From Prosthecochloris sp. (GTDB lineage: Bacteria > Bacteroidota > Chlorobiia > Chlorobiales > Chlorobiaceae), in contig JADMLA020000007.1 in NCBI GenBank assembly GCA_015482705.2, positions 1-35,309 on the forward strand: a DNA stretch of 35,309 bases, read 5' to 3'. The notes under the pieces are model-generated. The model did not search any database and had not been told where the DNA came from. It was given only the letters and a program-made list of their open reading frames with translations. Shown piece by piece: positions 1-8,372 of this stretch. Numbering within the stretch: the stretch's first letter is position 1; the number at the start of each line of letters is the position of its first letter. A program made the position numbers and the translations under genes.

Positions 1-273
1 CCTGAAAACGAGGCGGATATTCAGGAGGCTTTCGAAAATCTTGTCAAAAGCAAGACCATTATCGTTATCGCGCACCGTTTTCAGACGATACTCGAAGCCG
101 ATCAGATTCTCGTGCTCGATAAGGGCCGTATCGTCGAGCGAGGGCGACACGAGGTGCTTGTCAAACAAGATGGACTCTATGCCCGTCTCTGGCGTGAGCA
201 GCAGAAGGCAAGGGGCTGGAAAATGAAGACAGATTGTGATGCCAAGGGTTTTTCGCTTATGCAGAAACCATGA
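1..273 (+). CDS. ABC transporter ATP-binding/permease protein, C-terminal end (partial)
   Basis: This is the last 90 codons of an ABC ATPase whose start lies upstream of the window. The frame is open from base 1 to a TGA at 271-273. The H-loop region is visible (IVIAHRFQTILEADQILVL), followed by the usual KGRIVERGRHEVL stretch and a GLYARLW tail. That tail is typical of exporters in which the ATPase is fused behind a six-helix membrane domain (MsbA/LmrA type). Walker A, the signature motif and Walker B lie outside the window, so substrate and subtype cannot be judged. A hairpin follows 28 bases after the stop, suggesting that the transcription unit ends here. Confidence 0.85.
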   Translation, partial: PENEADIQEAFENLVKSKTIIVIAHRFQTILEADQILVLDKGRIVERGRHEVLVKQDGLYARLWREQQKARGWKMKTDCDAKGFSLMQKP

Positions 274-300
274 AACGCGATAGAGACGTGCTTACTTGGC

Positions 301-330
301 AACTCTTCGTTACTTGCGAAGAGTTTTCAG
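301..330 (+). terminator. Hairpin, probable Rho-independent terminator of the ABC gene
   Basis: A perfect 9-bp stem (AACTCTTCG at 301-309 with CGAAGAGTT at 317-325) encloses a 7-base loop and runs into TTTTC. The T-run is short, so termination strength is uncertain. Its place just after the ABC stop codon and before the marR promoter fits a terminator. Confidence 0.5.
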
Positions 331-430
331 GTCTTTGATGATTTTGTTTGCGTTTGATGATGTTGCGACAGGTTTTCTTTTTGTTGCTTGTTCTGTTCCG
401 GAATTATTTTTTGTTTTTTTGTTTTGATTT

Positions 431-447
431 TGTTAGTATTGCTAACA
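431..447. promoter_or_regulatory. Palindromic operator in front of the MarR-type gene
   Basis: TGTTAG-TATTG-CTAACA is a perfect 6-5-6 dyad. A further half site CTAACA follows at 455-460. The same dyad, with a different 5-base centre, recurs at 1009-1025 ahead of the RND exporter gene. An AT-rich 16-18 bp dyad is the size expected for a MarR dimer, so autoregulation by the adjacent regulator is the natural inference. Confidence 0.65.
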
Positions 448-506
448 ATAGCTGCTAACAAGAAAAAAGTCTCGCATGTCGGGTGAATGTTTATCTGTCG
501 AGTCCC

Positions 507-992
507 ATGCATGAAAATCATGAAAGAGAAAAGCGGTTTCATCGAATGAACGATGTTATTATGGACATTGCCAAGATCTATATGAGATGGCATGACGAGA
601 AGCAGGATTTCGGTGTGGAGGATACGTTGAGGCGTGAAGAGATCCATACTATCCAGGCGATCGGTGACAATGAAGGGATTAATATAACAGAGCTTGCCGG
701 TGTGTTCAGTGTTACCAAGCCGACCATATCGGCGAGGATCGGAAAACTTGCATCGGCGGGACTGGTTGAAAAGAGAAGCGGTTTCGGAAACAACAAGGAA
801 GTGCTTTTGTTCCTGACGGAGAAAGGGTGGGCTGCACACGCAAATCATGAAGAAAAGCATCATAAGCTCTTCGAGGTTTTCGAGCAGCATTTTGCCGATG
901 ATGCTGAATATTTTCTGGATTCCTTCATGCATGATCTAAGCAGATTTTCTTTATTTCTTTCCGATGTCAAGAAGAGAAAAGAGGAGTTCTGA
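507..992 (+). CDS. MarR-family transcriptional regulator
   Basis: A winged-helix regulator of about 161 residues, the normal MarR length. The recognition region reads NITELAGVFSVTKPTISARI, followed by a GLVEKRSGFGNNKEVLLFLTEKG wing typical of MarR proteins, with helical dimerisation segments at both ends. The start is uncertain. I chose the ATG at 507; a GTG at 483 and an ATG at 546 are in frame, and none has a convincing Shine-Dalgarno sequence. Perfect palindromes lie upstream of this gene and between it and the RND exporter gene, so it probably represses itself and the following operon and releases on binding a small ligand. The ligand cannot be inferred. Confidence 0.85.
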   Translation: MHENHEREKRFHRMNDVIMDIAKIYMRWHDEKQDFGVEDTLRREEIHTIQAIGDNEGINITELAGVFSVTKPTISARIGKLASAGLVEKRSGFGNNKEVLLFLTEKGWAAHANHEEKHHKLFEVFEQHFADDAEYFLDSFMHDLSRFSLFLSDVKKRKEEF

Positions 993-1008
993 TTTTTTTT
1001 ACAAATAA

Positions 1009-1025
1009 TGTTAGTCTTACTAACA
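1009..1025. promoter_or_regulatory. Second copy of the MarR-type operator, ahead of the RND operon
   Basis: TGTTAG-TCTTA-CTAACA matches the dyad at 431-447 in both arms, and the next three bases (ATA) are also the same. It lies in the short gap between the regulator stop (992) and the exporter start (1048), where a promoter for the three-gene envelope operon would sit. Confidence 0.65.
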
Positions 1026-1047
1026 ATAATGCAAAACAGTTGTTGAC

Positions 1048-3690
1048 ATGATGGTTGAAAAGCTGAAAAACGCGATGATCGATTGGGCGATCAACAGAAG
1101 CAAGATCGTTGCAGTATTGATGGTTCTGGTTGTGATTGTTGCCGGGGCGTTTTTATCGAAAGTGGTCATGGACACCGATCCGGAAAACATGCTGATGAAA
1201 ACCGAGCCTGCGAGGATTTTTCACAATGAAACGAAGAAAGCGTTCGAACTCAGCGAGATTGTCGTTTTGGGTGTCGTCAACGAGAAGGGTCCTGACGGTG
1301 TGTTTACCGTCGAAACGCTTGGGCGGATTCACGAATTGACGGAATTCGCCAAAACTCTGAAATGGCGGAATCCGGACGATCCTTCAGGAATGGAAGGCGT
1401 GATCGAGGTCGACATGGTGGCGCCGTCGCTCATGGACCATATGAGTCAGGCGGGGCCGGGAACGATCTCTTTCGAATGGCTGATGCCGGAGCCGCCGACA
1501 ACCAGGGAAGAGGCGTTGTCGGTGCGCGATAAGGCATTGTCGAATCCGTTGCTTGTAGGGCAAATGGTTTCGGAGGACGCAAAGGCGCTGTGCATCTACC
1601 TGCCTTTGACGGACAAGCTGTTGAGTTATAAGGTCTATACGGCATTACAGGAGAAGATCGCCGGGCTGGAGGGTGATGAAGCGTGGCATATAACCGGTTT
1701 GCCGGTTGCTGAAGGTGCTATCGGTGTGGAGATGTTCACCCAGATGGGTCTGGGCTCGATGTTGTCGATGGCGGTTATTTTCGCATTGCTTTTTTTCTTT
1801 TTCAGGACGGTGCACATGATTGTCCTGCCGATACTCATCGCTACGGTCTCGATCATCGTTACCATGGGGGCTATGATAGCCTCGGGTTATCCGGTTCATA
1901 TCCTGAGTTCGATGCTTCCGATATTCCTGATGTCGGTTTCGATGGTCGATACGGTACATATCCTTTCCGAATTTTTTGACGTATACGACAGGCGAAAAGA
2001 CCGAAAGGAAAATATCAGGAAGGTTATGAGCACACTCTTCACGCCGATGCTCTATACCTCATTGACCACGGCTGCGGGGTTCTGCTCGCTGGTGTTCGCC
2101 CCGATACCTCCCGCACAGGTTTTCGGACTGTTTCTGAGCATCGGTGTGCTGGTATCATGGCTGGTTACGATCCTGTTCGTGCCTGCCTATATCATGTTCA
2201 TCCCCGATAAAAGGCTTGAATCGTTCGGGTTGCAGGTCAGGGAAGTGGAAAAGAGAAGTTTGCTGACGCGTGGACTGAGGCGCATGGGCTTCATTTCCTG
2301 GAAGCATTCAAAATTCGTTCTGGTCTTGTTTGCGGGGCTTGTGCTGCTCGGAGTCTGGGGAATAGGGCAGATCCGGGTCAATGACAATTACGCGAAGCGG
2401 TTTGTCGAGAGTCATCCTATCCGCAAGGCCGATGTCGCCCTGAACGACCACTTCGGGGGGACGTATATGGCGAACCTTATCCTTGAGGGTAAGGTCAGCC
2501 CCGAAGCGATTGCGGAAAGAAAGCATGCTATGGAAGAGCGCATGATAGCCCGTCTGGACGAACTGAGCGCCAGGTTCGGTATCGGCCAGCGTGCAACGGG
2601 TGAAATTGCACAAGAGATCAGGAGCATCGCGGCGAGCAGCGATTCGGAAAATGCCATGCTTACCGCGATGATCGATGCGTTCGATAGGAGGTTTCAGGAG
2701 ACCTTGCCTGATGAAGAGTCCGATTTTCTGCAGGCTCTCATTGATTCGGCATACCGTCTGGAAGAGGAGCTGCGAGTGTTCAAAAGACCGGATGTTCTGC
2801 AATACGTAGCAAAGCTTCAGAATTATCTCGAATCCGGTGACCTGATCGGAAAAAGCTCATCGGTTGCCGATGTGGTTAAAAAAGTGAACCAGGAACTGAC
2901 GGACGGTGAACCGGAGAATTTTGTGATTCCCGAGAGCCTGCAGGGGGTTGCCGAATGTTACATGCAGTACCAGCAGGGGCACCGGCCTCATGATCTCTGG
3001 CATATGGTAACACCTGATTTTCAGCGCGCCAATGTGACAGTGCAGTTCAGGACCGGTGACAGCAGGGGGACGAAGGCTTGTGTCGAGGCCGTCGAGAGGT
3101 TTTTTGCCGAAAACGAACCTCCCGTTCCCATGCAGTATGACTGGGCGGGGCTGCACTACATCAATCTGGTCCTGGAAGAGAGAATCGTCGAAGGTTTTTT
3201 ACAGTCGTTCGCGGGCAGTTTCATTATTGTTTTTCTCATCATGAGCTTTCTGTTCCGTTCGCCGTTATGGGGCGCTCTATGCATGGTACCGTTGAGTATC
3301 ACTCTTTTGATGATCTACGGGATGACTGGGCTTATCGGAAAAGACTACGACCTGCCGGTTGCCGTGCTGAGCTCTTTGTCTCTCGGCATGGCCGTCGATT
3401 TCGCGATACACTTTCTGTCCAGGAGCAGGTCATTGTATGGTGAAAAAAAATCATGGAGGTCGATACTGCCCGAACTGTTCGGTGAGCCAGCCCGGGCGAT
3501 CAGCAGAAACGTCCTTGTCATCGCTGTCGGTTTTCTCCCGCTCGTGGTCGCCCCGCTGGTGCCGTACAAGACCACAGGGGTCATGTTGTTCGGGATCCTG
3601 ACGATATCGGGTATTGTGACGTTGCTTTTGCTGCCGGCGATGTTACGGCTTTTCGAAAACACATTTTTTAAAAAGGAGGAAGGAAAATGA
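1048..3690 (+). CDS. RND-superfamily (MMPL-like, COG1033) exporter
   Basis: An 880-residue inner-membrane protein with the classic RND layout. One helix near residues 18-40 is followed by a large periplasmic loop to about 230, then five helices to about 395 containing the SVSMVDTVHIL segment. Another helix near 425, a second large loop to about 715 and five C-terminal helices complete it (about 12 in all). Length and topology fit single-polypeptide predicted exporters of COG1033 rather than the roughly 1,040-residue AcrB type. The stop overlaps the next start (ATGA, 3687-3690), so translation is coupled to the LolA-like gene. Such proteins move hydrophobic or lipid-like cargo; the cargo here is unknown. 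Control by the upstream MarR-like protein is likely from the shared operator. Confidence 0.88.
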   Translation: MMVEKLKNAMIDWAINRSKIVAVLMVLVVIVAGAFLSKVVMDTDPENMLMKTEPARIFHNETKKAFELSEIVVLGVVNEKGPDGVFTVETLGRIHELTEFAKTLKWRNPDDPSGMEGVIEVDMVAPSLMDHMSQAGPGTISFEWLMPEPPTTREEALSVRDKALSNPLLVGQMVSEDAKALCIYLPLTDKLLSYKVYTALQEKIAGLEGDEAWHITGLPVAEGAIGVEMFTQMGLGSMLSMAVIFALLFFFFRTVHMIVLPILIATVSIIVTMGAMIASGYPVHILSSMLPIFLMSVSMVDTVHILSEFFDVYDRRKDRKENIRKVMSTLFTPMLYTSLTTAAGFCSLVFAPIPPAQVFGLFLSIGVLVSWLVTILFVPAYIMFIPDKRLESFGLQVREVEKRSLLTRGLRRMGFISWKHSKFVLVLFAGLVLLGVWGIGQIRVNDNYAKRFVESHPIRKADVALNDHFGGTYMANLILEGKVSPEAIAERKHAMEERMIARLDELSARFGIGQRATGEIAQEIRSIAASSDSENAMLTAMIDAFDRRFQETLPDEESDFLQALIDSAYRLEEELRVFKRPDVLQYVAKLQNYLESGDLIGKSSSVADVVKKVNQELTDGEPENFVIPESLQGVAECYMQYQQGHRPHDLWHMVTPDFQRANVTVQFRTGDSRGTKACVEAVERFFAENEPPVPMQYDWAGLHYINLVLEERIVEGFLQSFAGSFIIVFLIMSFLFRSPLWGALCMVPLSITLLMIYGMTGLIGKDYDLPVAVLSSLSLGMAVDFAIHFLSRSRSLYGEKKSWRSILPELFGEPARAISRNVLVIAVGFLPLVVAPLVPYKTTGVMLFGILTISGIVTLLLLPAMLRLFENTFFKKEEGK

Positions 3691-4502
3691 AACGTATTGC
3701 AAAGATGGTTGTCATGGTTGCCGCTCTGCTGTTCGCCGGTTTGGCGATTGCAAAGGCTGAAGAACCGGGAGTCAGGGAGATCGTCGATCACTCGAATTAC
3801 GTGTCACTCTACCAGGGTGATGACAGCAAAGGGAAACTGCAGTTTATCATCACCGACAAGCAGGGGCGAACGAGGAAAAGAGTGCTGAACATATTGCGTA
3901 AGGATACCGGGGCCGACGGGGGGGATCAGAAATATTTCACCTGTTTCATCGCTCCTTCGGATGTGCGGAACATGACATTCATGGTTCACAAGCATGCCGA
4001 TATCGGTCATGATGATGATCGCTGGCTCTATATGCCCGGTCTCGATCTGGTCAAAAGAATCGCCGCAAGCGACAAAAGGACCAGTTTCGTCGGTTCGGAC
4101 TTTCTGTATGAAGATATTTCGGGGCGTAGTCCCGAGGAGGACGACCATGAGCTTGTCGAAACAACGGACAGGTTCTATGTGATAAAAAACACGCCTAAAA
4201 AAGGGGGAGTCGAATTCGACTATTATCTGGCTTCTATCGATAAAAAGACCGGGATAGCAATGAAGCTGGAATATTACAAGAAGAACGATGTCCTGTACAG
4301 GGATATCGTTGTCAAGGAGGTGCAAAATGTTCCTGCCGGCGATAACATGTATCCGACCGTGACCAGATCCGTCGCACGGGATTACGAGAAGGGAAGCAGT
4401 ACGGAAATGATCTTTTCTGGTATTGTCTACGATACGGGAATACGTGATAACGTATTTACGGAACGGTATCTCAGAAAACCTTCGAGAGACGTATTACGAT
4501 GA
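3687..4502 (+). CDS. LolA-like outer-membrane lipoprotein-sorting family protein (COG2834/PF17131)
   Basis: A 271-residue exported protein. Residues 1-25 form a signal peptide (basic MKR, hydrophobic core, AKA before EEP). The mature part has features of the PF17131 LolA-like half-barrel: QGRTRKRVLNILRK, a DRWLYMPGLDLVKRI stretch, SFVGSDFLYEDISGR, and a DYYLASIDKKTGIAMKLEYY strand pair. The family is known for a hydrophobic cavity in the periplasm. Translation overlaps both neighbours by four bases. The most economical reading is that it carries a hydrophobic molecule from the RND protein across the periplasm to the barrel protein encoded next. This is inferred from gene order, not from a family function proven for this cargo. 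Confidence 0.85.
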   Translation: MKRIAKMVVMVAALLFAGLAIAKAEEPGVREIVDHSNYVSLYQGDDSKGKLQFIITDKQGRTRKRVLNILRKDTGADGGDQKYFTCFIAPSDVRNMTFMVHKHADIGHDDDRWLYMPGLDLVKRIAASDKRTSFVGSDFLYEDISGRSPEEDDHELVETTDRFYVIKNTPKKGGVEFDYYLASIDKKTGIAMKLEYYKKNDVLYRDIVVKEVQNVPAGDNMYPTVTRSVARDYEKGSSTEMIFSGIVYDTGIRDNVFTERYLRKPSRDVLR

Positions 4503-5752
4503 AACCTTGTACAACACTTGCCGGTATGCTGCTCTTCTGTGCAATGGCGATCATATCCTTTACGGCTGCTGCACAGGATGCACCGGGGCTGGAAATGAAC
4601 GGATTCGTGGAAGTACTCGGCGGGCTTCGTTTGAGGGATGATCCTTACGAACAGGATGCCTCGGTGATGGAGCAGCGTTTGCAGATCGAGTGCCGGGGAT
4701 ACGCGGATGTATTCGACGTACAGTACAGGGGGGATGTCTATGCCGACTGGGTACTCGAGGAGGTGAAGTATGATACACGTGAACTGTGGTTTTTTACCAG
4801 GCCTACAGAATATATGGATGTCAAGATCGGCCGCCAGATACTGACATGGGGTACCGGAGACCTGGTTTTTTTGAATGACCTTTTTCCCAAGGACTGGCAA
4901 TCGTTTTTCATCGGCCGAGACCCGGAATATTTAAAAGCGCCTTCAGATGCCGTGAAGCTCGGATTTTTTTCCGACATCGTCAACGTCGATCTGGTCTATA
5001 CTCCCCAATTCGACCCAGACAGATACATAACGGGTGAATATATCTCCCACTGGTCTCCTCTGTCGGGAAACATAGCGGGGGATAAGGCTGCCGTGGCTGT
5101 CCATACTCCCGATACGTGGTTTGATGATCATGAAATAGCGATTCGAGTCCATAAAAACGTGAACAATTACGAATACGCGCTCTATGGCTACCGGGGATTC
5201 TGGAAAACGCCGGATTACGATGCACTGTTCCGTGAGAAGAACCATCACAGATTGCATGTCTACGGTGGCAGTGTTCGGGGGAGCGTCTTTAGCGGAATCG
5301 GGAATCTGGAGCTTGCGTATTACCGTTCGCCGGATGATAGCGAGGGGTCCAACCCGTCGGTGAGTAACTCCGAAATTCGCGGCCTTATAGGCTATACGCA
5401 GGATATAGCGAAGGATTGTAATCTCAGTGTCCAGTATTTTCTGGAAGCGATGCTTGACTATGACGAGTATGAGGAGACTGCAGGTAAGACGAAAAAGGAC
5501 GAGTATCGCCATGTATTGACTATACAGGCGACGAAGCTGCTTTTGAACCAGACACTTGAATTGTCGGTTCCGGTCTATTATTCCCCAAGTGACAATGACG
5601 GCTATCTCAGGCCGAGAATCACGTATGACTATACGGATGACGCGAGTTTTGTCATTGGAGGAAATCTGTTTTTCGGTGATGATTCCTCGACATTTTTCGG
5701 TCAGTTGAAGAACAATACAAATGTATATACGGCATTTCGTTTAACCTTTTAA
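4499..5752 (+). CDS. Outer-membrane beta-barrel protein, DUF1302-like
   Basis: A 417-residue protein with an N-terminal signal peptide (to about residue 25, SFTAAAQ before DAPG). Many alternating hydrophobic strands follow and the chain ends in a C-terminal Phe (VYTAFRLTF), the usual outer-membrane insertion signature. The segment VKIGRQILTWGTGDLVFLND resembles the DUF1302/porin-like group often found with RND exporters and LolA/DUF1329-like proteins. The start overlaps the LolA-like stop (ATGA at 4499-4502). It is the outer-membrane member of the three-gene operon and the last gene before a long gene-poor stretch. I cannot say what passes through it. Confidence 0.8.
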   Translation: MKPCTTLAGMLLFCAMAIISFTAAAQDAPGLEMNGFVEVLGGLRLRDDPYEQDASVMEQRLQIECRGYADVFDVQYRGDVYADWVLEEVKYDTRELWFFTRPTEYMDVKIGRQILTWGTGDLVFLNDLFPKDWQSFFIGRDPEYLKAPSDAVKLGFFSDIVNVDLVYTPQFDPDRYITGEYISHWSPLSGNIAGDKAAVAVHTPDTWFDDHEIAIRVHKNVNNYEYALYGYRGFWKTPDYDALFREKNHHRLHVYGGSVRGSVFSGIGNLELAYYRSPDDSEGSNPSVSNSEIRGLIGYTQDIAKDCNLSVQYFLEAMLDYDEYEETAGKTKKDEYRHVLTIQATKLLLNQTLELSVPVYYSPSDNDGYLRPRITYDYTDDASFVIGGNLFFGDDSSTFFGQLKNNTNVYTAFRLTF

Positions 5753-5795
5753 TGACACCCTTTAAAAACTTATTGTGCTTCTCGATTGCTACGTT

Positions 5796-5850
5796 GTCCC
5801 GACGAGTCAGGACTCCGGTTTCGAAGTTTATCCCGATGCAATCGGGACTC
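5796..5850. repeat. Degenerate dispersed-repeat remnant with two hairpins
   Basis: GTCCCGA-cgag-TCAGGAC (one mismatch) and TCCCGAT-gca-ATCGGGA form two adjacent small hairpins, preceded by CTCGATTGCTACGTTG. From memory, similar TCGGGAC-type sequences are scattered between genes in related genomes. Only one copy lies in this window, so calling it a dispersed repeat rests on that recollection and on the hairpin structure. Confidence 0.35.
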
Positions 5851-6179
5851 ATGACAATACAGAGAGGTGCCCTAAAAAAGGAGAGGGGGGGAGGTGGGAG
5901 AAAAGGAATCAGTCGGCAAGGGGAGAAGGTTTAAGTCAAACAGAAAAGTCAAAAGTCAAAATTAGAACGTTGGGGGAATCGGAGTCGGGATCGGGTTTCG
6001 GGGTCGAATGTATTTCTTTACGGTAATAGGTGGTGCGTGCAGCTTGAAAACTGTCAACTATTTCAGGACGGGACACATCGTTGATTTGTTGAACTGTTGA
6101 ATCGTTGAATGCAGGGGCACGATTGGCTGGTGATCGACAGGTTTTATTGTCCCCATGGATTGCACGGGTGTTCACGACG

Positions 6180-6213
6180 ACCGTAGGGGCGAAAAATTTT
6201 TCGCCCCTACGGT
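6180..6213. repeat. Perfect 34-bp palindrome (copy 1 of 2)
   Basis: The half site CCGTAGGGGCGAAAAA is followed directly by its reverse complement, with one extra matching base pair outside, giving an unbroken dyad with no loop. An identical 32-bp core occurs at 32235-32266. The length, intergenic position and exact conservation of two copies 26 kb apart point to a REP/MITE-like mobile palindrome. As RNA it could also act as a bidirectional terminator, since each strand has a five-base T run near the centre. Confidence 0.75.
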
Positions 6214-6391
6214 GGGCGGAACCGGTTAGCGGTTAGCTGTTTGCACTAGACGGTTGGCAAGTGCTTTGTTAGAAACCGGTTGCTGATGAACAAAGGGTTC
6301 GTGTGCGTCCGAACTGGCGGCGGTTTCGATACCGATTTCGACGGTGAACCCCTGAAGCAATAAGTAACTAATAACAAAAATGGAGAAAGAT

Positions 6392-7420
6392 ATGAACATG
6401 CAAAGACCAGAACATGATTTTTCCGGTATCGAAAGTACTCTCATCGACGGTATCGCTTCGCGACTGTTTATGGAGTCTGTTCGTGTAAAACTTTTCGATA
6501 TCATGGAATCCCCTGTCACGCCGGATCAGATTTCTCGGCACATTCCTCTCGACGGGCCAATTTTGCAGGCATTACTCGATTTTCTGAAAGCGAGGAAGCT
6601 GGTTGTCAACAGTGACGGCTGCTATGTCAACTCTCCGCAGGCGGCAGAGTTTCTCGTGTCAAGTTCGCCTTTTTATCAGGGAAATATTCTCGAAATGCAG
6701 GAGCAGATAGGGGATTCAGCCTGTTCCGCAATGCGCGCTTTTTTACGTGATCGACCGGTGAGAAATCATGAAGGCGATTTTGGGAAAAAAATGTCAAGCA
6801 CCGGTAACATGAATTTTCTGCTGGGTCCGGCTCAGTTTGCGATGCGAGGTACATTACAGGACGCAGTCGCTTTTATCGCGGACTTACCGCAGTTCATGTC
6901 GGCTAAAAAAATGTGTGATATAGGCGGTAATCATGGTCATTATACAATGGCGTTGCTTGACAGGAATCTTTCATTATCGGCTGTGATCGCCGACATACCT
7001 AAAATCACGAGTCTGATTGAATCGGCTTTTCAAAATTCCGATTATCGCAACAGGATTTCCGTACTGCCTTTTGATTTACGTCGGGATATGTTGCCGGAAC
7101 AGTCCTATGATTTGGTACTGTCATCATTCGTATTGCACATTTTTGCCGAAAATTTTCATGAGACAATCAAAAAAATCGCAGGTTCGTTACAAAGCGGCGG
7201 TGTTTTCGTGACTCAAAATATGGATCCAGGAACACAATATGGTTGCCAGAAAGAGAAAACCGTTAGAGAAGTAACGACAAAAATGTTAGGGTATCCAACG
7301 CATTTTCTGAACCAGGAGCTGCTTGAAGATGCTTTGCGTGAAGCGGGATTCGCTGATTACAGGGTGCAAAGAACAGGTCCCGACAAATCGAGCTATATAC
7401 TCGCCGCTGTAAAACAGTGA
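6392..7420 (+). CDS. SAM-dependent methyltransferase, O-methyltransferase (Methyltransf_2-like) architecture
   Basis: A 342-residue protein with an N-terminal winged-helix/dimerisation domain (about 1-100, SRLFMESVRVKLFDIMES). A C-terminal Rossmann domain carries the SAM-binding motif CDIGGNHGHYTMALLD and the later strand SGGVFVTQNMD. An in-frame ATG exists at 6380, but the GGAG at 6382-6385 lies six bases before the ATG at 6392, so 6392 is preferred. The layout matches plant-type O-methyltransferases and the bacteriochlorophyll C-20 methyltransferase BchU, but the sequence does not look like BchU. It stands alone on the plus strand and its substrate is unknown. A role with the metallophore-like cluster downstream is possible but unsupported, because the riboswitch begins after the next gene. 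Confidence 0.8.
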   Translation: MNMQRPEHDFSGIESTLIDGIASRLFMESVRVKLFDIMESPVTPDQISRHIPLDGPILQALLDFLKARKLVVNSDGCYVNSPQAAEFLVSSSPFYQGNILEMQEQIGDSACSAMRAFLRDRPVRNHEGDFGKKMSSTGNMNFLLGPAQFAMRGTLQDAVAFIADLPQFMSAKKMCDIGGNHGHYTMALLDRNLSLSAVIADIPKITSLIESAFQNSDYRNRISVLPFDLRRDMLPEQSYDLVLSSFVLHIFAENFHETIKKIAGSLQSGGVFVTQNMDPGTQYGCQKEKTVREVTTKMLGYPTHFLNQELLEDALREAGFADYRVQRTGPDKSSYILAAVKQ

Positions 7421-7496
7421 CCTTGCAATTGGTTTTTCGAGATGCTTATATTTAGATTTAATATAGATAATAGCGATGAGTGAATTGTGAATACAT

Positions 7497-7541
7497 GTGC
7501 GTCAACAAGCTTCGGATCCGTAAAAAAAGCTTATGACGCAC
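7497..7541. other. Long interrupted hairpin between the two methyltransferase genes
   Basis: GTGCGTCA (7497-7504) pairs with TGACGCAC (7534-7541), and the inner AAGCTT (7507-7512) pairs with AAGCTT (7527-7532), with a small unpaired joint and a 14-base loop. No T-run follows, so it is a poor intrinsic terminator. It could be an operator or RNA structure in the leader of the next gene, which starts 84 bases later. Confidence 0.35.
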
Positions 7542-7624
7542 AGTATGACATGCCATCGAGCGGTTCGATTGTTGTTTTGCCTCCGGTTGTATCGAGTCGT
7601 GATGAATAAAGTGTAAAAAATGGT

Positions 7625-8275
7625 ATGATGGTTTTCAATGATAATGCTTCGTTCTGGGCAAAGAGTGCCCGGGACTTCGACAAACAGACCAGTCAAGACA
7701 GAGATGCTTTGGTCGATAGAATCTGCAGTGATATAGGCCAGGTGGATCGTGTCCTCGATGTCGGTGCAGGTACCGGTGTTGTGTCACGAGCGTTGGCACG
7801 GCATGTCAGTCAAGTCGATGCAGTGGATCTGGAACCGGAAATGATCGCTGTGGCACGGCAAAACGCTATGGTGTCGAATTTGCGAAACATAACGTTTCAT
7901 ACTCGAAGTGCATATGAACTTTGTTTTTCCCTCAGGACGTTCGATGCGGTCGTTATTCTGAACTCCCTGCATGTCATGAAAACACCAGAGGTTGCGTTGA
8001 GAGAGGTTCATCGTGTAATCAAGCCGTCAGGATTGCTTGTCGTGCCGACGTATTGTCATGCGGAAACTGAGGAGAACCTGAAGCTTTATCAGCAGTGGGC
8101 TTCCAAGTCAGGGCATAGATCTTTCCATGTATTCACATGTGGTGATTTGTGTGCATTGATTACCCGTTGCGGTTTTGAGGTGAGGGAAAAAGATGTTGTT
8201 GAAATTCGTTATGAACAGCAGGCCCGGGGAATGATCCTGGGATATGTTGTTGCGAGTCCGGTGTTCCGGCAGTGA
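7625..8275 (+). CDS. Class I SAM-dependent methyltransferase (Methyltransf_11 type)
   Basis: A 216-residue single-domain methyltransferase. Motif I reads RVLDVGAGTGVVSRAL, the acidic residue binding the SAM ribose falls in VDAVDLEPEMIAVAR, and the post-motif FDAVVILNSLHVMK and PSGLLVVPTYCH strands are in order. The residues about 30 positions before motif I are short, as in UbiE/BioC-like stand-alone enzymes. Two adjacent ATG codons (7625 and 7628) could start it; no good ribosome site is visible. It lies just upstream of the cobalamin riboswitch and is therefore not controlled by it. The substrate cannot be told from sequence. Confidence 0.8.
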   Translation: MMVFNDNASFWAKSARDFDKQTSQDRDALVDRICSDIGQVDRVLDVGAGTGVVSRALARHVSQVDAVDLEPEMIAVARQNAMVSNLRNITFHTRSAYELCFSLRTFDAVVILNSLHVMKTPEVALREVHRVIKPSGLLVVPTYCHAETEENLKLYQQWASKSGHRSFHVFTCGDLCALITRCGFEVREKDVVEIRYEQQARGMILGYVVASPVFRQ

Positions 8276-8372
8276 ACATTTTGTAGGTGGTTGTTGGCCT
8301 ATATATCTTGTTCTCTGTTTGTGAGTACGAGATTTTTTTTGTATTTACACAGTCATAATACTGTTCTTTCTT

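Larger units (their letters stand above)
5753..6391. other. Gene-poor repeat-bearing intergenic stretch
   Basis: No credible gene was found in about 640 bases. The stretch holds degenerate hairpins near 5796-5850, a purine-rich run near 5876-5905, short AAAGTCAA-type direct repeats near 5936-5960, GTTGAA-type repeats near 6088-6108, and the perfect palindrome at 6180-6213. GTTGAATT-like repeats are also seen upstream of the second palindrome copy near 32160, so the two loci may share more than the palindrome alone. Confidence 0.6.

Noticed and set aside
327..932. A 201-codon open frame on the minus strand opposite the marR-like gene
   Set aside because: It is antisense to a clear MarR family protein, has no recognisable domain, and runs out into AT-rich low-complexity codons.
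5775..6026. An 83-codon open frame in the gap after the outer-membrane barrel gene
   Set aside because: It runs through hairpin repeats and a purine run, has a polar low-complexity product, no ribosome site and no family resemblance.
5936..6110. Short AAAGTCAA and GTTGAA direct repeats as a CRISPR-like array
   Set aside because: The units are 6-8 bases with irregular spacing and no spacers of uniform size.
6392..7420. The methyltransferase as bacteriochlorophyll C-20 methyltransferase BchU
   Set aside because: The domain order is the same, but the SAM motif and the flanking sequence do not match BchU as I know it, and no other pigment gene is near.
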